Below, piece after piece: positions 1-7,559 of a DNA stretch of 13,151 nucleotides (within the stretch, counting starts at the first letter, position 1; every line of letters starts with the position of its first letter). A program made the position numbers and the translations under genes. The DNA is from Pseudomonadota bacterium. GTDB taxonomy: Bacteria > Pseudomonadota > Gammaproteobacteria > Burkholderiales > Burkholderiaceae_C. A model generated the notes under the pieces. It ran no database searches, was not told the DNA's origin, and saw nothing but the letters and a program-made list of their open reading frames with translations. The DNA lies in NCBI GenBank assembly GCA_023418355.1, contig JAEZZU010000168.1, forward strand, positions 1 to 13,151, given 5' to 3'.

Positions 1-22
1 CCTTGAACTGCCCCTGCCCTGC

Positions 23-1078
23 TCAACGCACGGGCAAGTTCTCAGCTGATGGCGAGGGCGCCGCTGCATCGCGCTGGACGTACAAAGTCTGCGTCGGATA
101 CGCAAAATCCGCCCCGTGCTTTTGCACGATCTCGATGATCTGCAGATACACCTCCTGCTGAATGCCTAGCCACTCGGCCCACTTGGTGGTCTTGGTAAAG
201 CAGTACACCATGACGTTCAGCGAAGAATCCGCAAACGCATCGAAGTACACGAGGATGGTCTGTGTCTGGTCAATGTCCGGGTGATGGCGCAGCATCTGGT
301 CAATGTCCTGCACGATAGCCCGCACCTTGCCCGCATCCTCATAGCGCAGTCCAATTTCGGTGCTGATGCGGCGGTTGGTCATGCGGCCCGGGTTTTCCAC
401 GCTGATGGAAGAAAACAGCGAGTTCGGCACGTAGAGCGGCCGGTTGTCAAAGGTCATGATCTTGGTGAGCCGCCAGCCAATTTCCACCACCGTACCTTCG
501 ATCTGGCGGTCTGGGGAAGAGATCCAGTCACCGATGTTGAACTGGCGGTCAAAGTACAGCATGGTGCCGGAAAAGACATTGCTCAGAATGTCCTTGCTGG
601 CCATGCCAATCGCAATGCCACCAATGCCGCCAAAGGCCAGCAAGCCAGACATGCTGAGCCCAAAATGCTCCCCAAAAAATAGCAGCATGACGATGAAGAT
701 GCCAAACTTCATCACCCGCCCGATCATGTGGGCCGAGGTCGGATCCCGGCCTTTGCTGATCTGGGTTTTCTCCAGACGGTTGATCAGCATGGACAGCTGG
801 TACATGAGCAGACCGACGATGAGGATGACGGTGAGCACATCCACAGCGCCCGAGGAAATCCAGTTGAGCTGGTAGTCCACGATGGCCATGCGCACATAGT
901 GCCGCGCAACGCCCAGCGCACAGAACATGACCGACAGATGCACTGCATGCACGATGATGCTGTGCGACCAGCTGCGACGGCGGCGCTCCAGCCGCATGAT
1001 GATGAGTGCCGCCAGCAGACACACCAGCAGCAGCCCCGCCCCAAACAGGTATTGGCCCAGCCTTGCGTGATCTTCCAC
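23..1078 (-). CDS. MscS-family mechanosensitive ion channel
   Basis: Inner-membrane channel expected to open under membrane tension and release solutes during hypo-osmotic shock. The 351-residue product has hydrophobic segments near residues 9-28, 42-59, 78-98 and 120-137. A glycine/alanine-rich pore helix follows (about 143-172), with the MscS pattern GGIGGIAIGMASKD, then FDRQFNIGDWI. The beta domain follows (GTVVEIGWRLTKI, then the conserved YVPNSLF near 216-222), and then the cytoplasmic alpha/beta domain. The length and five or so membrane segments fit the small YnaI-like branch better than three-helix MscS. The start is GTG at 1076-1078; a good Shine-Dalgarno (GAGGAG, 1084-1089) lies 5 bases upstream, and the next in-frame ATG would remove the first membrane segment. 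It stands alone, transcribed away from the binding-protein genes. The family is clear; the conductance class is inferred. Confidence 0.93.
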   Translation of the reverse strand: MEDHARLGQYLFGAGLLLVCLLAALIIMRLERRRRSWSHSIIVHAVHLSVMFCALGVARHYVRMAIVDYQLNWISSGAVDVLTVILIVGLLMYQLSMLINRLEKTQISKGRDPTSAHMIGRVMKFGIFIVMLLFFGEHFGLSMSGLLAFGGIGGIAIGMASKDILSNVFSGTMLYFDRQFNIGDWISSPDRQIEGTVVEIGWRLTKIMTFDNRPLYVPNSLFSSISVENPGRMTNRRISTEIGLRYEDAGKVRAIVQDIDQMLRHHPDIDQTQTILVYFDAFADSSLNVMVYCFTKTTKWAEWLGIQQEVYLQIIEIVQKHGADFAYPTQTLYVQRDAAAPSPSAENLPVR

Positions 1079-1232
1079 CTTGTCTCCTCAATAGCCGATC
1101 ACAGGCAGGTTCGGCATCTGCAAGCGCAGGAGGTCTGCCAGCACCGGCCTTGATCATCGTGGCTCAGGCTTTTCGTACGACGGGTACGGCCTGCACATAT
1201 CGAAATTTCTAGGTGTTGTCAGCAGTGTTCAA

Positions 1233-1249
1233 CCTGCGCAGGGATTATA
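1233..1249 (-). promoter_or_regulatory. Candidate promoter -10 with palindrome, upstream of the MscS gene
   Basis: On the minus strand a perfect TATAAT lies at 1244-1249, about 165 bases upstream of the channel gene's GTG. I see no good -35 at the usual distance. Directly downstream, about where transcription would begin, is the perfect 10-bp palindrome CCTGCGCAGG (1233-1242), which could be an operator or chance. Confidence 0.35.
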
Positions 1250-1550
1250 GAAATAGCGTCATGCGCCCTTGTGTAGGAAAGCACAGCTGCGCAAGCGAGA
1301 CAGGCACATAACGACGAGGAGTACCGCGGCCGGAGCAGATGTACAGGCCTGCGAACCCATGCTGCTCAAGCACATTCCGCCTCAGTAGTACACCTAGTCA
1401 TACGCCCGGCGCATGACCTCCTTCCGATTCATCGCTATGTCCGGTACGTCAATTGCAAGATATTTGACACATGTACTTGACAGGTGCAAGCCTTCATCAG
1501 GGGCGCTATGGCGCTTCGCGGCATGAAGCTTGCTATCAAAGCCATAACAA

Positions 1551-1555
1551 AGGAG
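1551..1555 (+). promoter_or_regulatory. Ribosome binding site that sets the start at 1561
   Basis: AGGAG at 1551-1555 lies 5 bases before ATG 1561. The frame stays open upstream to an ATG at 1471, but that start has no ribosome site and would put 30 residues ahead of the signal peptide, so 1561 is chosen. Confidence 0.85.
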
Positions 1556-1560
1556 CTTTT

Positions 1561-2457
1561 ATGCGCACTCTCGCCATCCGTATGACATTCGCCGCTGCAG
1601 CCTTGACTGCAGCCTTTGGTGCCCAGGCACAGTCTCCCGCCACGCTGGACAAGATTCAGCAGCAAGGCAAGGTGGTGATTGGCGTGCGTGAAAGCTCAGC
1701 CCCCATGGCCTATGCACTGGGCGGTAACCACAAGTTCGTCGGCTACCACGTGGAGCTGTGCGAGAAGGTGCTGGCCAAAGTCGTTCCCCAAGCCAAGATT
1801 GAATACATGGCCATGACAGCGCAGAACACCCTGCCACTGGTGCAGAACGGCACGGTGGATCTGGGCTGTGGCCCGACCACCAACAACATGGGTCGCCAGA
1901 AGCAGGTGGCGTTTTCCGTCACCACCTATGTGAGCGAAGTGCGCATGGCCGTGCCTGCGGACTCTCCCATCACTTCCTTCAAGCAGCTGGATGGCAAGAC
2001 CCTGGCCGCCTCGGCTGGCACCACGGCGGTGCAGCTGCTGCGCAAATATGCCAAGGACAACAACGTCGAGCTGCCTCTGCAACTGGGCAAGGACCACTTT
2101 GAAAGCTTCATGCTGCTCGAAGCAGGCCGCGCCTCCGCCTTTGTGCTGGATGACAACCTGCTCGCAGGCGTGATTGCCAACTCCAAGAACCCCGATGGCT
2201 ACAAGATCGTAGGTGAAGTGCTCGGTGCAGAGCCTATTGCACTGGTGATGCGCAAGGATGACCCCGCCTTCAAGCAGGCCGTGGATGCGGCGCTGATGGA
2301 GATGATGAAGTCCGGCGAAGTAGCCAGCATCTACGACAAATGGTTCATGCAGCCCATCCCGCCCAAGGACAAGCCTCTGAACCTGCCCATGGGCGAAACC
2401 CTGAAGCAATTGCTGCAAGAGCCCAACGACAAGCCACTGGAGGCTTACACCTCCTGA
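1561..2457 (+). CDS. Periplasmic amino-acid-binding protein of an ABC transporter (glutamate/aspartate type)
   Basis: Exported solute-binding protein of 298 residues, SBP_bac_3 family, expected to deliver an amino acid to an ABC permease. Residues 1-23 form a typical signal peptide ending AQA, with cleavage likely before Q24. The mature part starts with the family pattern VVIGVRESSAPMAY, where R43 and the serines probably contact the ligand. A second lobe follows, with SAGTT near 151-155 and LDD near 196-198. The C-terminus (WFMQPIPPKD, then LQEPNDKPLEAY) closely resembles GltI of enteric bacteria, which argues for glutamate/aspartate or a related dicarboxylic amino acid. No permease or ATPase gene is adjacent, so it is an orphan or serves a remote transporter. 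Substrate identity is inferred; 2-aminoadipate is possible given the genes downstream, but nothing here proves it. Confidence 0.9.
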   Translation: MRTLAIRMTFAAAALTAAFGAQAQSPATLDKIQQQGKVVIGVRESSAPMAYALGGNHKFVGYHVELCEKVLAKVVPQAKIEYMAMTAQNTLPLVQNGTVDLGCGPTTNNMGRQKQVAFSVTTYVSEVRMAVPADSPITSFKQLDGKTLAASAGTTAVQLLRKYAKDNNVELPLQLGKDHFESFMLLEAGRASAFVLDDNLLAGVIANSKNPDGYKIVGEVLGAEPIALVMRKDDPAFKQAVDAALMEMMKSGEVASIYDKWFMQPIPPKDKPLNLPMGETLKQLLQEPNDKPLEAYTS

Positions 2458-2466
2458 TGACCGCCG

Positions 2467-2497
2467 TGCAGTCCGCGGATGCACGCTGCGGTCTGCA
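2467..2497 (+). promoter_or_regulatory. Hairpin between the two binding-protein genes
   Basis: TGCAGTCCGC (2467-2476) and GCGGTCTGCA (2488-2497) form a 10-bp stem with a single T-T mismatch and an 11-base loop. No T-run follows, so it is not a standard terminator. It may stabilise or process a shared transcript, or be incidental. Confidence 0.4.
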
Positions 2498-2540
2498 AAC
2501 AGACTCTGTGTGATGGGAATGCCACGGAAAGGATGTTTGC

Positions 2541-3509
2541 ATGATGGATCGTCGCGATTTTGTTCTCGCCAGCATGGCGGCGCTGGGACTCAGCCAGACA
2601 TGGGCGCATGCGCAGTGGCCGCAAAAGCCCGTGCGCGTTGTGATCCCCTACACCGCAGGAGGAGTCACCGACAGCGTGGGCCGCAAGCTGCTGGAGCAGA
2701 TGGGGAAGGCTCTGGGCCAGAACTTCATGGCAGAAAACAAAGGCGGTGCAGGTGGCACGGTCGGCATGGCGGAAGTAGCCAAAGCCCCGGCCGATGGCTA
2801 TACGCTGGCGCTGAGTGCCATCAGCCCGCTGACGCTGTCACCGCATCTGATGAAGCTGCCTTACGACCCGTTCAAGGACATCGTGGCCGTCGCGCCCATG
2901 ATGTATTCACCGGTCTATGTGCTGGGTACCACGGCCTTCAGCGGCAAGAGCTGGGATGACCTGATTGCCCAGGCCAAGGCCAAACCCGGCAGCATCCGCA
3001 TTGCCACTTCAGGTGTGGGTTCGGTGGGGCACATCATGGTGGAACAGATTCAGGCGCAGACAGGTGTCGAGCTGGTGCACGTACCCTACAAGGGCGTGAG
3101 CCAGGTGGTAACAGATGCTGCTGGCGCACACTTTGAAGTCATGCTGGGCAACCCCTTCCCGACCATCAATGCGCTGATTGAGCAGGGCAAACTGCGCGTG
3201 CTGGCCACCACCGGCCCACAGCGTGCTCCCAACCAGCCACAGGTGCCAACCCTGGCTGAACTGGGCGTGCCACAGGCCAATCTCACCTCCATGTTTGGCT
3301 TCATGGCACCGGCAGGCACGCCTGAAGCCATACTGGAGCAGATCAACCAGCTGGTGCAGACCCATATCCGCACACCAGACATTCAGGCCATTTTGCAGGC
3401 CACCGACAATATCGCGCTCTTTCAAAGCCGGGAGGAGTTTGCAGACCTGCTGCGCAAGGAAAGCGCCAACAACGCCACCATCATTGAAAAAGCCGGGATT
3501 CGCATGTAA
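2541..3509 (+). CDS. Bug-family (TctC-like) solute-binding protein
   Basis: Exported 322-residue binding protein of the Bug/TctC family, which captures carboxylates or similar small molecules, in some cases for tripartite tricarboxylate transporters. The N-terminus MMDRRDFVLA carries a twin-arginine-like RRDF motif, then a short hydrophobic stretch and a cleavage site after AHA (residue 24). Family signatures follow: PVRVVIPYTAGGVTDS (about 30-45), ENKGGAGGTVGM (about 65-76), PADGYTL (83-89) and the SGVGSVGHIMVEQ region. ATG 2541 has AAGGA at 2528-2532, 8 bases upstream. No TctA/TctB membrane genes are present, which is usual for the greatly expanded Bug family in Burkholderiales. It lies 83 bases after the amino-acid-binding gene with no terminator between, so co-transcription is plausible. 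The ligand cannot be read from sequence. Confidence 0.92.
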   Translation: MMDRRDFVLASMAALGLSQTWAHAQWPQKPVRVVIPYTAGGVTDSVGRKLLEQMGKALGQNFMAENKGGAGGTVGMAEVAKAPADGYTLALSAISPLTLSPHLMKLPYDPFKDIVAVAPMMYSPVYVLGTTAFSGKSWDDLIAQAKAKPGSIRIATSGVGSVGHIMVEQIQAQTGVELVHVPYKGVSQVVTDAAGAHFEVMLGNPFPTINALIEQGKLRVLATTGPQRAPNQPQVPTLAELGVPQANLTSMFGFMAPAGTPEAILEQINQLVQTHIRTPDIQAILQATDNIALFQSREEFADLLRKESANNATIIEKAGIRM

Positions 3510-3539
3510 GCGCTGCCGTTCTTCCCTCACCTTCATCAG

Positions 3540-3563
3540 GAGCTGCCACGGCAGCTCTTTTTT
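3540..3563 (+). terminator. Rho-independent terminator after the Bug gene
   Basis: GAGCTGC (3540-3546) pairs with GCAGCTC (3551-3557) around a CACG loop, followed by six Ts (3558-3563). It points on the plus strand only; the other side has no T-run. The T-run overlaps the stop codon of the convergent LysR gene (3562-3564). Confidence 0.85.
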
Positions 3564-4482
3564 ATGCCTGCTGCGCTTGCACCATGAAACTCGCAGCCGC
3601 TTCTTTGAGCCAGTCGCGAAAGACCTGCAGCGGCGGATAGTCCGTGCGGTTGCTGGGCCAGGCGAGGTAGTAGCGCTCTGCGCTTTCCATTTCCGGGTAT
3701 CCGGGCAGCGCATGCACCAAGTCCCCGTTGGCCAGTTCCCGCGTGATCAGAAACTTGGGCAGCAAGGCAATGCCCACCCCGGCCGTGGCTGCCTGCGCAG
3801 CCGTTGCGAACTGGTCCAGCAGCATGCCCGGCGTTTCGCTCACACGGCTGCCCTGGTGCTCAAACCAGCGGCGCCACGCATCCGGGCGGGAGGTCAGATG
3901 CAGCAGCGGCGCCTTCATCAGATCCTGTGGCTGGGCAAACTGGTGCTGCTGCCACATCTGCGGGCTGCAGGCTGGCACCACGGTTTCGCTCATCAGAAAC
4001 TCCAACTCTGCACCAGGCCAGTGCGGCTGACCAAAGTGGATGGCGGCATCCACGGCTTCGAGCTGAAAGTCAAACTGCGAAAGGCGTGTGGTCAGATTGA
4101 TGGTGATGCCAGGCTGTGCCGAAAAGAACTGCGGCAGGCGCGGCGCCAGCCAGCGTGTGCCAAAGGTCGGCAAGATGGCCAGGTTGAGCTGGCCACCTTG
4201 CGGGTTGGTGCGAAAGCTCAGCGTGGCATTCGCAATGCGCATGAGTGAGCCACGGATTTCCTGGGCATAGGCCTGGCCAGCAGCCGTCAGGCGCACGGTC
4301 TGGCGCTCACGCACAAAAAGCTCCGCTTCCAGCCTTTCTTCCAGCGCCCGTATCTGGCGGCTGACTGCACTTTGCGTGAGGTGCAGCTCTGCGGCGGCGG
4401 CTGTAAAACTCTGATGCCTGGCTGCGGCTTCAAACGCGCACAGCAAGGACATGGGGGGCAGAAAACGTCGAGACAGAGACAT
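3562..4482 (-). CDS. LysR-family transcriptional regulator, GcvA-like
   Basis: Regulator of 306 residues. The N-terminal winged helix-turn-helix (about 9-68) reads LPPMSLLCAFEAAARHQSFT, then AAAELHLTQSAVSRQIRALE, then LFVRERQTVRLTAAG, all typical of LysR proteins. The effector-binding domain begins near LNLAILPTFGTRWLAPRLP, the GcvA subgroup pattern. An in-frame ATG at 4530 would add 16 residues. I prefer 4482 because GcvA proteins start just before this xRRLPPLxxLRxF segment, and because a GATAAT -10 at 4545-4550 would leave almost no leader for the longer form; neither start has a strong ribosome site. It is transcribed away from hglS across a short interval containing a perfect palindrome, the usual arrangement for a LysR protein controlling its neighbour. 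Control of the hglS block is inferred from position; the effector may be 2-aminoadipate or 2-oxoadipate. Confidence 0.92.
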   Translation of the reverse strand: MSLSRRFLPPMSLLCAFEAAARHQSFTAAAAELHLTQSAVSRQIRALEERLEAELFVRERQTVRLTAAGQAYAQEIRGSLMRIANATLSFRTNPQGGQLNLAILPTFGTRWLAPRLPQFFSAQPGITINLTTRLSQFDFQLEAVDAAIHFGQPHWPGAELEFLMSETVVPACSPQMWQQHQFAQPQDLMKAPLLHLTSRPDAWRRWFEHQGSRVSETPGMLLDQFATAAQAATAGVGIALLPKFLITRELANGDLVHALPGYPEMESAERYYLAWPSNRTDYPPLQVFRDWLKEAAASFMVQAQQA

Positions 4483-4544
4483 GGGATGCAGACAAGGGAA
4501 AGCAAGGCCAAGGTCATTCCAGAAATGCATGACCTACGCACACG

Positions 4545-4550
4545 ATTATC
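4545..4550 (-). promoter_or_regulatory. Candidate -10 box for the LysR gene
   Basis: GATAAT on the minus strand differs from the consensus by one base. No clear -35 lies at 16-18 bases. It sits beside the palindrome at 4553-4566, so a protein bound there could repress or activate this promoter. Confidence 0.35.
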
Positions 4551-4552
4551 GT

Positions 4553-4566
4553 TTGACCATGGTCAA
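4553..4566. promoter_or_regulatory. Perfect 14-bp palindrome, likely LysR operator
   Basis: TTGACCATGGTCAA is a perfect inverted repeat and contains the T-N11-A spacing typical of LysR sites. It lies between the divergent lysR and hglS genes, about 70 bases before lysR and 100 bases before hglS. Its left half can also serve as a -35 for hglS. Confidence 0.6.
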
Positions 4567-4581
4567 TCAAGCACGCAATAT
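4553..4581 (+). promoter_or_regulatory. Candidate sigma-70 promoter of the hglS operon
   Basis: TTGACC (4553-4558) and CAATAT (4576-4581) are separated by 17 bases. Transcription would start near 4588 and give a leader of about 78 bases before hglS. The -35 lies inside the palindrome, so regulator binding would act directly on it. Confidence 0.45.
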
Positions 4582-4665
4582 GCATAGCAAATATCTGGTG
4601 ATAACCCTGCGCATATACGCGATCAGCACCTGATTTTTCTTGTCCCTTGTTTTGCACTTACTGCC

Positions 4666-6057
4666 ATGAGCCACACCCAGCCCCATTCCGGTTTCGTCTC
4701 CAGCAACGATATTCGCACCCGCTTCTCACGCGCCATGTCTGACATGTACCGCAAGGAAGTTCCCCAATACGGCACCCTGGTGGAGTTGGTGGCCGATGTG
4801 AATGCACAGGTGCTGCAGGCCGACCCTCAACTGCACGCGCAGCTGGCACGTACCGGTGAACTCGAGCGTCTGGATGTGGAGCGCCATGGTGCCATCCGTG
4901 TGGGTACGGCCCAGGAGCTGTCCACACTGCGCCGCCTGTTTGCCGTCATGGGCATGGAAGCCGTGGGCTACTACGACCTTTCCGTCGCTGGTGTGCCGGT
5001 GCACTCCACAGCATTTCGTCCCGTCAAGGATGAAGACCTGCTAGCCAATCCGTTCCGCGTCTTTACCTCGCTGCTGCGTCTGGAACTGATTCAAGACCCC
5101 GCCCTGCGTGCGCAAGCGCAGGAAATTCTGGCGCGCCGCAATATCTTCACGCCACGCCTGCTGGAGCTGATTGCACAGGCTGAGCGCGATGGTGGCCTGA
5201 ACGATGCAGATGCCGACCGCTTTGTGGAGGAAGCGCTGGAAACCTTCCGCTGGCACAGCGAAGCCACGGTGGACGCAGCTACCTACACGGCCCTGCAGCA
5301 GGCACACCGCCTGATTGCAGACGTGGTGTGCTTCAAAGGCCCGCACATCAACCACCTGACACCACGCACGCTGGACATTGACGCTGCGCAGGCAGGCATG
5401 CCCGCACGCGGCATGGATGCCAAGGATGTGGTGGAAGGCCCTCCTCGCCGCAACTGCCCTATCCTGCTGCGCCAGACCAGCTTCAAGGCGCTCAAGGAAA
5501 GCATCCGCTTTACCGATACGCAAGGCGATGCACTGGGTGCACACACCGCCCGCTTTGGTGAAATTGAGCAGCGCGGCGTAGCGCTGACACGCAAGGGCCG
5601 CGCCCTGTACGACACGCTGCTGGCCCAGGTGCGCAGCATGGACAACGCAGGCAGCGCCGCCAGCGACTACACGGAGCGCCTGCAGGCCGCATTTGCACAG
5701 TTCCCGGACGACCACGCCACACTGCGCCAGCTGGGCCTGGCTTTCTACCGCTACAGCATCAGCGGCCCGGTCTCCCAGGAACATGCCGATGCAGATCTGG
5801 AAACCCTGATTGCCCAGGGCGTGGTACAGGCAGAACCCATTACCTATGAAGACTTTCTGCCCGTGAGTGCGGCCGGCATCTTCCAGTCCAACCTGGGCGG
5901 CGACGAGCAGAAGCACTACCAGGCCAATGCCGCACAGCAGGCCTTTGAAGCGGCACTGGGCGGCAGCGTGCACGATGAGATTGCGCTGTATGAAGCCGCG
6001 CAGCAGCGTTCCCTGCACCAGGTGTGCGAAGCACTGGGACTGGCGGTGCAAGCATGA
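4666..6057 (+). CDS. hglS: 2-oxoadipate dioxygenase/decarboxylase (DUF1338, HglS/YdcJ family)
   Basis: Cytoplasmic Fe(II) enzyme of the DUF1338 family; HglS of Pseudomonas putida converts 2-oxoadipate to D-2-hydroxyglutarate, with CO2 release and O2 use. The 463-residue product matches the family along its length. It opens with DIRTRFSRAMSDMYRKEVPQ, then has VERHGAIRVGT (H74, and R78, probably binding substrate carboxylate), CFKGPHINHLTPRTLDID (H227 and H230) and ARFGEIEQRG (E299). From the spacing of the known HglS residues, H74, H230 and E299 are the probable metal ligands. No good ribosome site precedes ATG 4666, but the N-terminus fits the family. The stop overlaps the next gene's start, and that gene encodes an enzyme that could consume its product. 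The divergent LysR gene is the likely regulator. Family assignment is strong; the reaction is inferred from family and context. Confidence 0.93.
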   Translation: MSHTQPHSGFVSSNDIRTRFSRAMSDMYRKEVPQYGTLVELVADVNAQVLQADPQLHAQLARTGELERLDVERHGAIRVGTAQELSTLRRLFAVMGMEAVGYYDLSVAGVPVHSTAFRPVKDEDLLANPFRVFTSLLRLELIQDPALRAQAQEILARRNIFTPRLLELIAQAERDGGLNDADADRFVEEALETFRWHSEATVDAATYTALQQAHRLIADVVCFKGPHINHLTPRTLDIDAAQAGMPARGMDAKDVVEGPPRRNCPILLRQTSFKALKESIRFTDTQGDALGAHTARFGEIEQRGVALTRKGRALYDTLLAQVRSMDNAGSAASDYTERLQAAFAQFPDDHATLRQLGLAFYRYSISGPVSQEHADADLETLIAQGVVQAEPITYEDFLPVSAAGIFQSNLGGDEQKHYQANAAQQAFEAALGGSVHDEIALYEAAQQRSLHQVCEALGLAVQA

Positions 6058-7493
6058 GCGAATGGACACCACAGGCCATTGAGCAGGCCCTGCTGCCCAT
6101 CGTAGGCCGCCATGGTCTGCTGATGGGCGATGACACGGTCAGCTACGAACACGGCGCACGCTACGGCCACGGCAAAGCCCTGTGTGTGGTGCGCCCTGCC
6201 ACCATCGAAGAAGTGCAGGAGGTGGTGCGCTGGTGTGCAGCCCACCATATTCCACTGGTTCCACAGGGTGCCAACACCGGTCTGGTGGGCGCCAGCACGC
6301 CGGATGACAGCGCCACGCAGGTGGTGCTCTCTACCAGCCGTCTGCGCCAGCAGTGCGAGATTGATGCAGCCAACCGCAGCGTCACTGTCGATGCTGGCAT
6401 GACGCTGCAGGAACTCAACGAAAAGCTGGAGCCACTGGGTCTGTGGTTCCCGGTAGATCTGGGTGCCAATCCGTCGATTGGCGGCATGGTGGCGGCCAAC
6501 ACGGGCGGCACGCGCCTGATCCGCTACGGTGATGTACGCCACAACGTGCTGGGCCTGCAGGTCGTGCTGCTGCACCCGCAGGCACAAGTCCTGCAACTGG
6601 GCCGCGCGCTGCGCAAGGACAACACAGGGCCAGACCTCAAGCAGCTGTTCATCGGCACCTCAGGTGCTGGCGCTGTCATTACGCAGGTCACGCTGGAAGT
6701 GCAGCGCAAGCCGCAGCAAAACGCCACCGCCCTGGTGGTGCCCACCTCGGATGAAGCGGTACTGCAGCTGCTGCAGGCACTGGAGCAGGATCTGGGCGAC
6801 TACCTCAGTGCCTTTGAAGGACTGAGTGGCAATGCCATGCAGGCAGCGATTGAACACGTGCCCAATCTGCGCAACCCGTTTGCGCCAGAGCCTGCACCGG
6901 ACTTTGCCATTCTAATCGAGCTGGAAGCGCAGAGCAGCAAGACCTACACCGGGCTCGACCTGCAGGAAGCGCTGAACCAGTTTCTGCAGGACCAGTTCGA
7001 GCACACCATCTGCAATGCCGTAATTGGCAATGCAGCAGAGCTCTGGCACCTGCGCCACAGCATCACCGAAGGTGCACGCGCACTGGGCAAGCCCATTGCC
7101 TTTGACGTGAGCGTGCCCCGCTCGCACATCATGGCGTTCTGCCGGGCTGCGCGTGCCGTGGTCGCTCAGGACTTTCCTTTCCTGCACGTGGTGGACTTTG
7201 GCCATATTGCCGATGGTGGCGTGCACTTCAACGTCATCTGGCGCAACGATGCGGCCCTGCCCTATGACCCGGCCCAGGTGCAGGCCCTGCGCGATCGCAT
7301 CTACGCCATGGTGGTGCAGGACTTTGCCGGCAGCTATAGCGCAGAGCATGGCATTGGCCCCCACAACCTTGCCTACTACCAGCAATACACACCAGCACCC
7401 GTACGCCAGCTGGCACAGGGGCTGCGCCAGCTGATGGACCCTGAGCAGCTGTGTGGCACGGTGGACTTTGGCCTGAACGCTGCCGTGCACTAA
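6054..7493 (+). CDS. FAD-linked D-2-hydroxyglutarate dehydrogenase type oxidoreductase
   Basis: Flavoprotein of 479 residues of the VAO/GlcD family (D-2-hydroxyglutarate, D-lactate and glycolate dehydrogenases). The N-terminal FAD-binding domain shows LVPQGANTGLVGAS (about 68-81) and GANPSIGGMVAANTGGTR (about 137-154). The KDNTGPDLKQLFIGTSGAG segment (about 188-206) follows. The C-terminal FAD-oxidase domain has GHIADGGVHFN (H384, H391) and SAEHGIG (H432), the usual metal/substrate residues. ATG 6054 overlaps the hglS stop as ATGA, implying translational coupling, and the ORF's upstream extension lies inside hglS. Because HglS makes D-2-hydroxyglutarate, oxidation of that acid to 2-oxoglutarate is the most economical role, with electrons passing to ETF or quinone. 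Sequence alone does not exclude another D-2-hydroxyacid. It is much shorter than YdiJ, which has an extra iron-sulfur part. Confidence 0.9.
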   Translation: MSEWTPQAIEQALLPIVGRHGLLMGDDTVSYEHGARYGHGKALCVVRPATIEEVQEVVRWCAAHHIPLVPQGANTGLVGASTPDDSATQVVLSTSRLRQQCEIDAANRSVTVDAGMTLQELNEKLEPLGLWFPVDLGANPSIGGMVAANTGGTRLIRYGDVRHNVLGLQVVLLHPQAQVLQLGRALRKDNTGPDLKQLFIGTSGAGAVITQVTLEVQRKPQQNATALVVPTSDEAVLQLLQALEQDLGDYLSAFEGLSGNAMQAAIEHVPNLRNPFAPEPAPDFAILIELEAQSSKTYTGLDLQEALNQFLQDQFEHTICNAVIGNAAELWHLRHSITEGARALGKPIAFDVSVPRSHIMAFCRAARAVVAQDFPFLHVVDFGHIADGGVHFNVIWRNDAALPYDPAQVQALRDRIYAMVVQDFAGSYSAEHGIGPHNLAYYQQYTPAPVRQLAQGLRQLMDPEQLCGTVDFGLNAAVH

Positions 7494-7515
7494 GCCTTGC
7501 CCTGCTTCACGAAAC

Positions 7516-7542
7516 GGCCTGCCATGGTGCAGGCCACTTTTT
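7516..7542 (+). terminator. Terminator-like hairpin between the dehydrogenase and aminotransferase genes
   Basis: GGCCTGC (7516-7522) pairs perfectly with GCAGGCC (7529-7535) around a 6-base loop, followed by AC and five Ts (7538-7542). It lies 23 bases after the dehydrogenase stop and before the likely aminotransferase start, so it could end the hglS transcript or reduce expression of the third gene. Confidence 0.7.
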
Positions 7543-7559
7543 CCTGTCCCAGTCCTTGT

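Larger units (their letters stand above)
1079..1560. other. Gene-free stretch between the divergent channel and binding-protein genes
   Basis: No open frame here has a ribosome site or recognisable product. It must hold the promoters of both flanking genes. Besides the TATAAT on the minus strand, it contains two copies of TTGACA on the plus strand (1464-1469 and 1477-1482), 13 bp apart. These resemble -35 boxes for the gene at 1561, but neither has a convincing -10 at 16-18 bases. Confidence 0.6.

Noticed and set aside
1471..1560. Upstream extension of the amino-acid-binding protein from ATG 1471
   Set aside because: It has no ribosome site and would bury the signal peptide; AGGAG before ATG 1561 settles the start.
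2467..2497. Terminator between the two binding-protein genes
   Set aside because: The hairpin is good but no T-run follows, so read-through is expected.
4483..4530. Longer LysR protein starting at ATG 4530
   Set aside because: The extra 16 residues do not match the GcvA N-terminus, and the candidate -10 at 4545-4550 would leave almost no leader. It remains possible.
5041..6072. 343-codon ORF on the minus strand
   Set aside because: It is the antisense shadow of hglS, with no recognisable motif.
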